Made by a program: the position numbers and the translations under genes
In this document: positions 63,216 to 64,000 of the stretch, piece after piece
Layout of the letters: every line of letters begins with the position of its first letter
Position numbering within the stretch: the stretch's first letter is position 1
NCBI GenBank assembly: GCA_010092695.1
Contig: JAADJJ010000001.1
Span: 2,604,001 to 2,668,000 of the forward strand
Length of the DNA stretch: 64,000 nucleotides
Reading direction: 5' to 3'
Origin: Enterobacteriaceae bacterium 4M9
Lineage (GTDB): Bacteria; Pseudomonadota; Gammaproteobacteria; Enterobacterales; Enterobacteriaceae
The notes under the pieces: generated by a model
What the model saw: only the letters and a program-made list of their open reading frames with translations
What the model was told of the DNA's origin: nothing
The model's database searches: none

Positions 63216-64000
63216 AAATGGCTCCTTGCAGATGAAGATGAAACGGGGGCGGCGCTGATGGAGCCGAAACCGGCAATCCATTCGGGAATTTCCCGGTAGT
63301 AGCGCCCCTGAGTGTGATAGTCACCAAAGGCCGACAGCGCGGCGAACGCAGCGACCCAGGTTTTAATTTCGTGCGTGGATTTCCCGGCACGCTGTGACAG
63401 TTCGGCATTGGGCATAGCGTCAAGCGCACTCAGCTTCCCGTCGCTCAACACATCGAGAAAGTAGTTATCCCACTCTGGATTGAGCGGATGCAGGCTGCTC
63501 TGGTCTTCAACAAAGCGTTTTGCGGCGTTGATAACCCGGCGGGTACGTAGCTCGCGCTCGTCCGGTGGCAGCGTTTTACCACTGCCCAGCAGACGCTCGC
63601 GCAGGTGAGCATCTGCGCTGGCAAGCTCCGGTACTGGCGGCTGATGTGAAAGGCCGCCGGAGCCGAGAAACAGCACGCGTTTATTCAGCCCACGGGTAAA
63701 ACGCCCTACGGCTTCACCCAACAAGCGCGTGCGCTGAAAGCCCGGCAGCGGCGGCGCTACGGCGTTAATAAACACTGGCAGCACCGGGCAGCGGTCAAGC
63801 CCACCCAACAGAAACTCCAGCGGCTGGGCAAAACCGTGATCGACCTGCATGCACCACGACACCGCCAGATCGATGCCCTGCTCCATCACCGCCGCTGCAC
63901 AGGTCTCAGCTAACGCTTCAGGCACCGGCAGCTCGCCTGCGGCGCTGGCGAAATCACCAATGGCATGTGCACCCACCCCCAGGCAAAACGGCGGCATCAC
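63212..64000 (-). CDS. mhpB: MhpB, 2,3-dihydroxyphenylpropionate 1,2-dioxygenase (5' part outside window)
   Basis: 262 codons visible; the gene runs off the right edge, so the N-terminal third is missing. Class III extradiol dioxygenase: VSWCMQVDHGFAQPLEFL carries the catalytic His, FLGSGGLSHQPPVPELA follows and the end is YREIPEWIAGFG. Opens the catechol ring of 2,3-dihydroxyphenylpropionate/cinnamate with O2. First visible gene of mhpBCDFE; mhpA and mhpR are expected beyond the window. Confidence 0.93.
   Translation of the reverse strand: MMPPFCLGVGAHAIGDFASAAGELPVPEALAETCAAAVMEQGIDLAVSWCMQVDHGFAQPLEFLLGGLDRCPVLPVFINAVAPPLPGFQRTRLLGEAVGRFTRGLNKRVLFLGSGGLSHQPPVPELASADAHLRERLLGSGKTLPPDERELRTRRVINAAKRFVEDQSSLHPLNPEWDNYFLDVLSDGKLSALDAMPNAELSQRAGKSTHEIKTWVAAFAALSAFGDYHTQGRYYREIPEWIAGFGSISAAPVSSSSARSHL

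Overview
This window looks like the chromosome of a gamma-proteobacterium of the family Enterobacteriaceae (Enterobacter/Citrobacter/Klebsiella-like; I cannot fix the genus). The evidence is clear homologues of E. coli ydcH, ansP, yncE, yncD/pqqU, narU-narZYWV and mhpBCDFE, many with E. coli-type spacing and start-stop overlaps, in GC-rich coding sequence with rho-independent terminators.

Layout. 1-0.8 kb: tail of a zinc-ribbon protein and a DUF2569-type membrane protein. 1.1-21.8 kb: a large contact-dependent growth inhibition (CDI) locus on the minus strand. It is transcribed from cdiB (transporter) into a 3364-residue CdiA with its own immunity gene. Downstream lie displaced 3' modules of cdiA: one with an intact colicin E3-like rRNase motif and immunity gene, one broken by two single-base lesions, and two decayed remnants, interspersed with symE-like fragments, a tyrosine-recombinase fragment and a parD/parE pair whose parE is fused to a toxin remnant. 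22-33 kb: housekeeping and small metabolic genes (ydcH, flavin reductase, NUDIX, nitroreductase, ansP, an FMN hydroxy-acid dehydrogenase, a secreted esterase, a divergent MocR regulator/AhpD-like pair, a diguanylate cyclase), with a probable 5' fragment of a group II intron just after the AhpD-like gene. 33-34 kb: an AT-rich accessory stretch with a HEPN-like gene. 34.2-41.3 kb: a 5-oxoproline-type cluster (NRAMP-like transporter, PxpA, D-glutamate cyclase-like, fused PxpB-PxpC, biotin carboxylase-BCCP fusion) with a divergent GntR regulator. 41.4-45.6 kb: yncE, an orphan microcin-like gene and pqqU. 45.9-54 kb: narU-narZYWV with narZ split by one frameshift. 54.4-57.4 kb: a type Va autotransporter. 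57.5-59.6 kb: a solute-binding protein and two unknown small genes. 59.6-64 kb: mhpE-F-D-C-B, with mhpB running off the window.

How it fits together. The CDI locus is an offensive/immune system: CdiB exports CdiA, its C-terminal toxin enters neighbours, and the downstream immunity genes protect the cell; the orphan modules form a stock of alternative toxin/immunity tips that share recombination tracts with cdiA. The narUZYWV operon supplies a second nitrate reductase and transporter. The mhp genes take 2,3-dihydroxyphenylpropionate to central metabolites. The oxoproline cluster has all domains of a urea-carboxylase-like enzyme split over two proteins. The least described items are the multi-tip CDI array with its chimeric junctions, the orphan microcin-like peptide, the HEPN-like gene, the NRAMP-like protein lacking metal motifs, and the intron-like structured RNA remnant.
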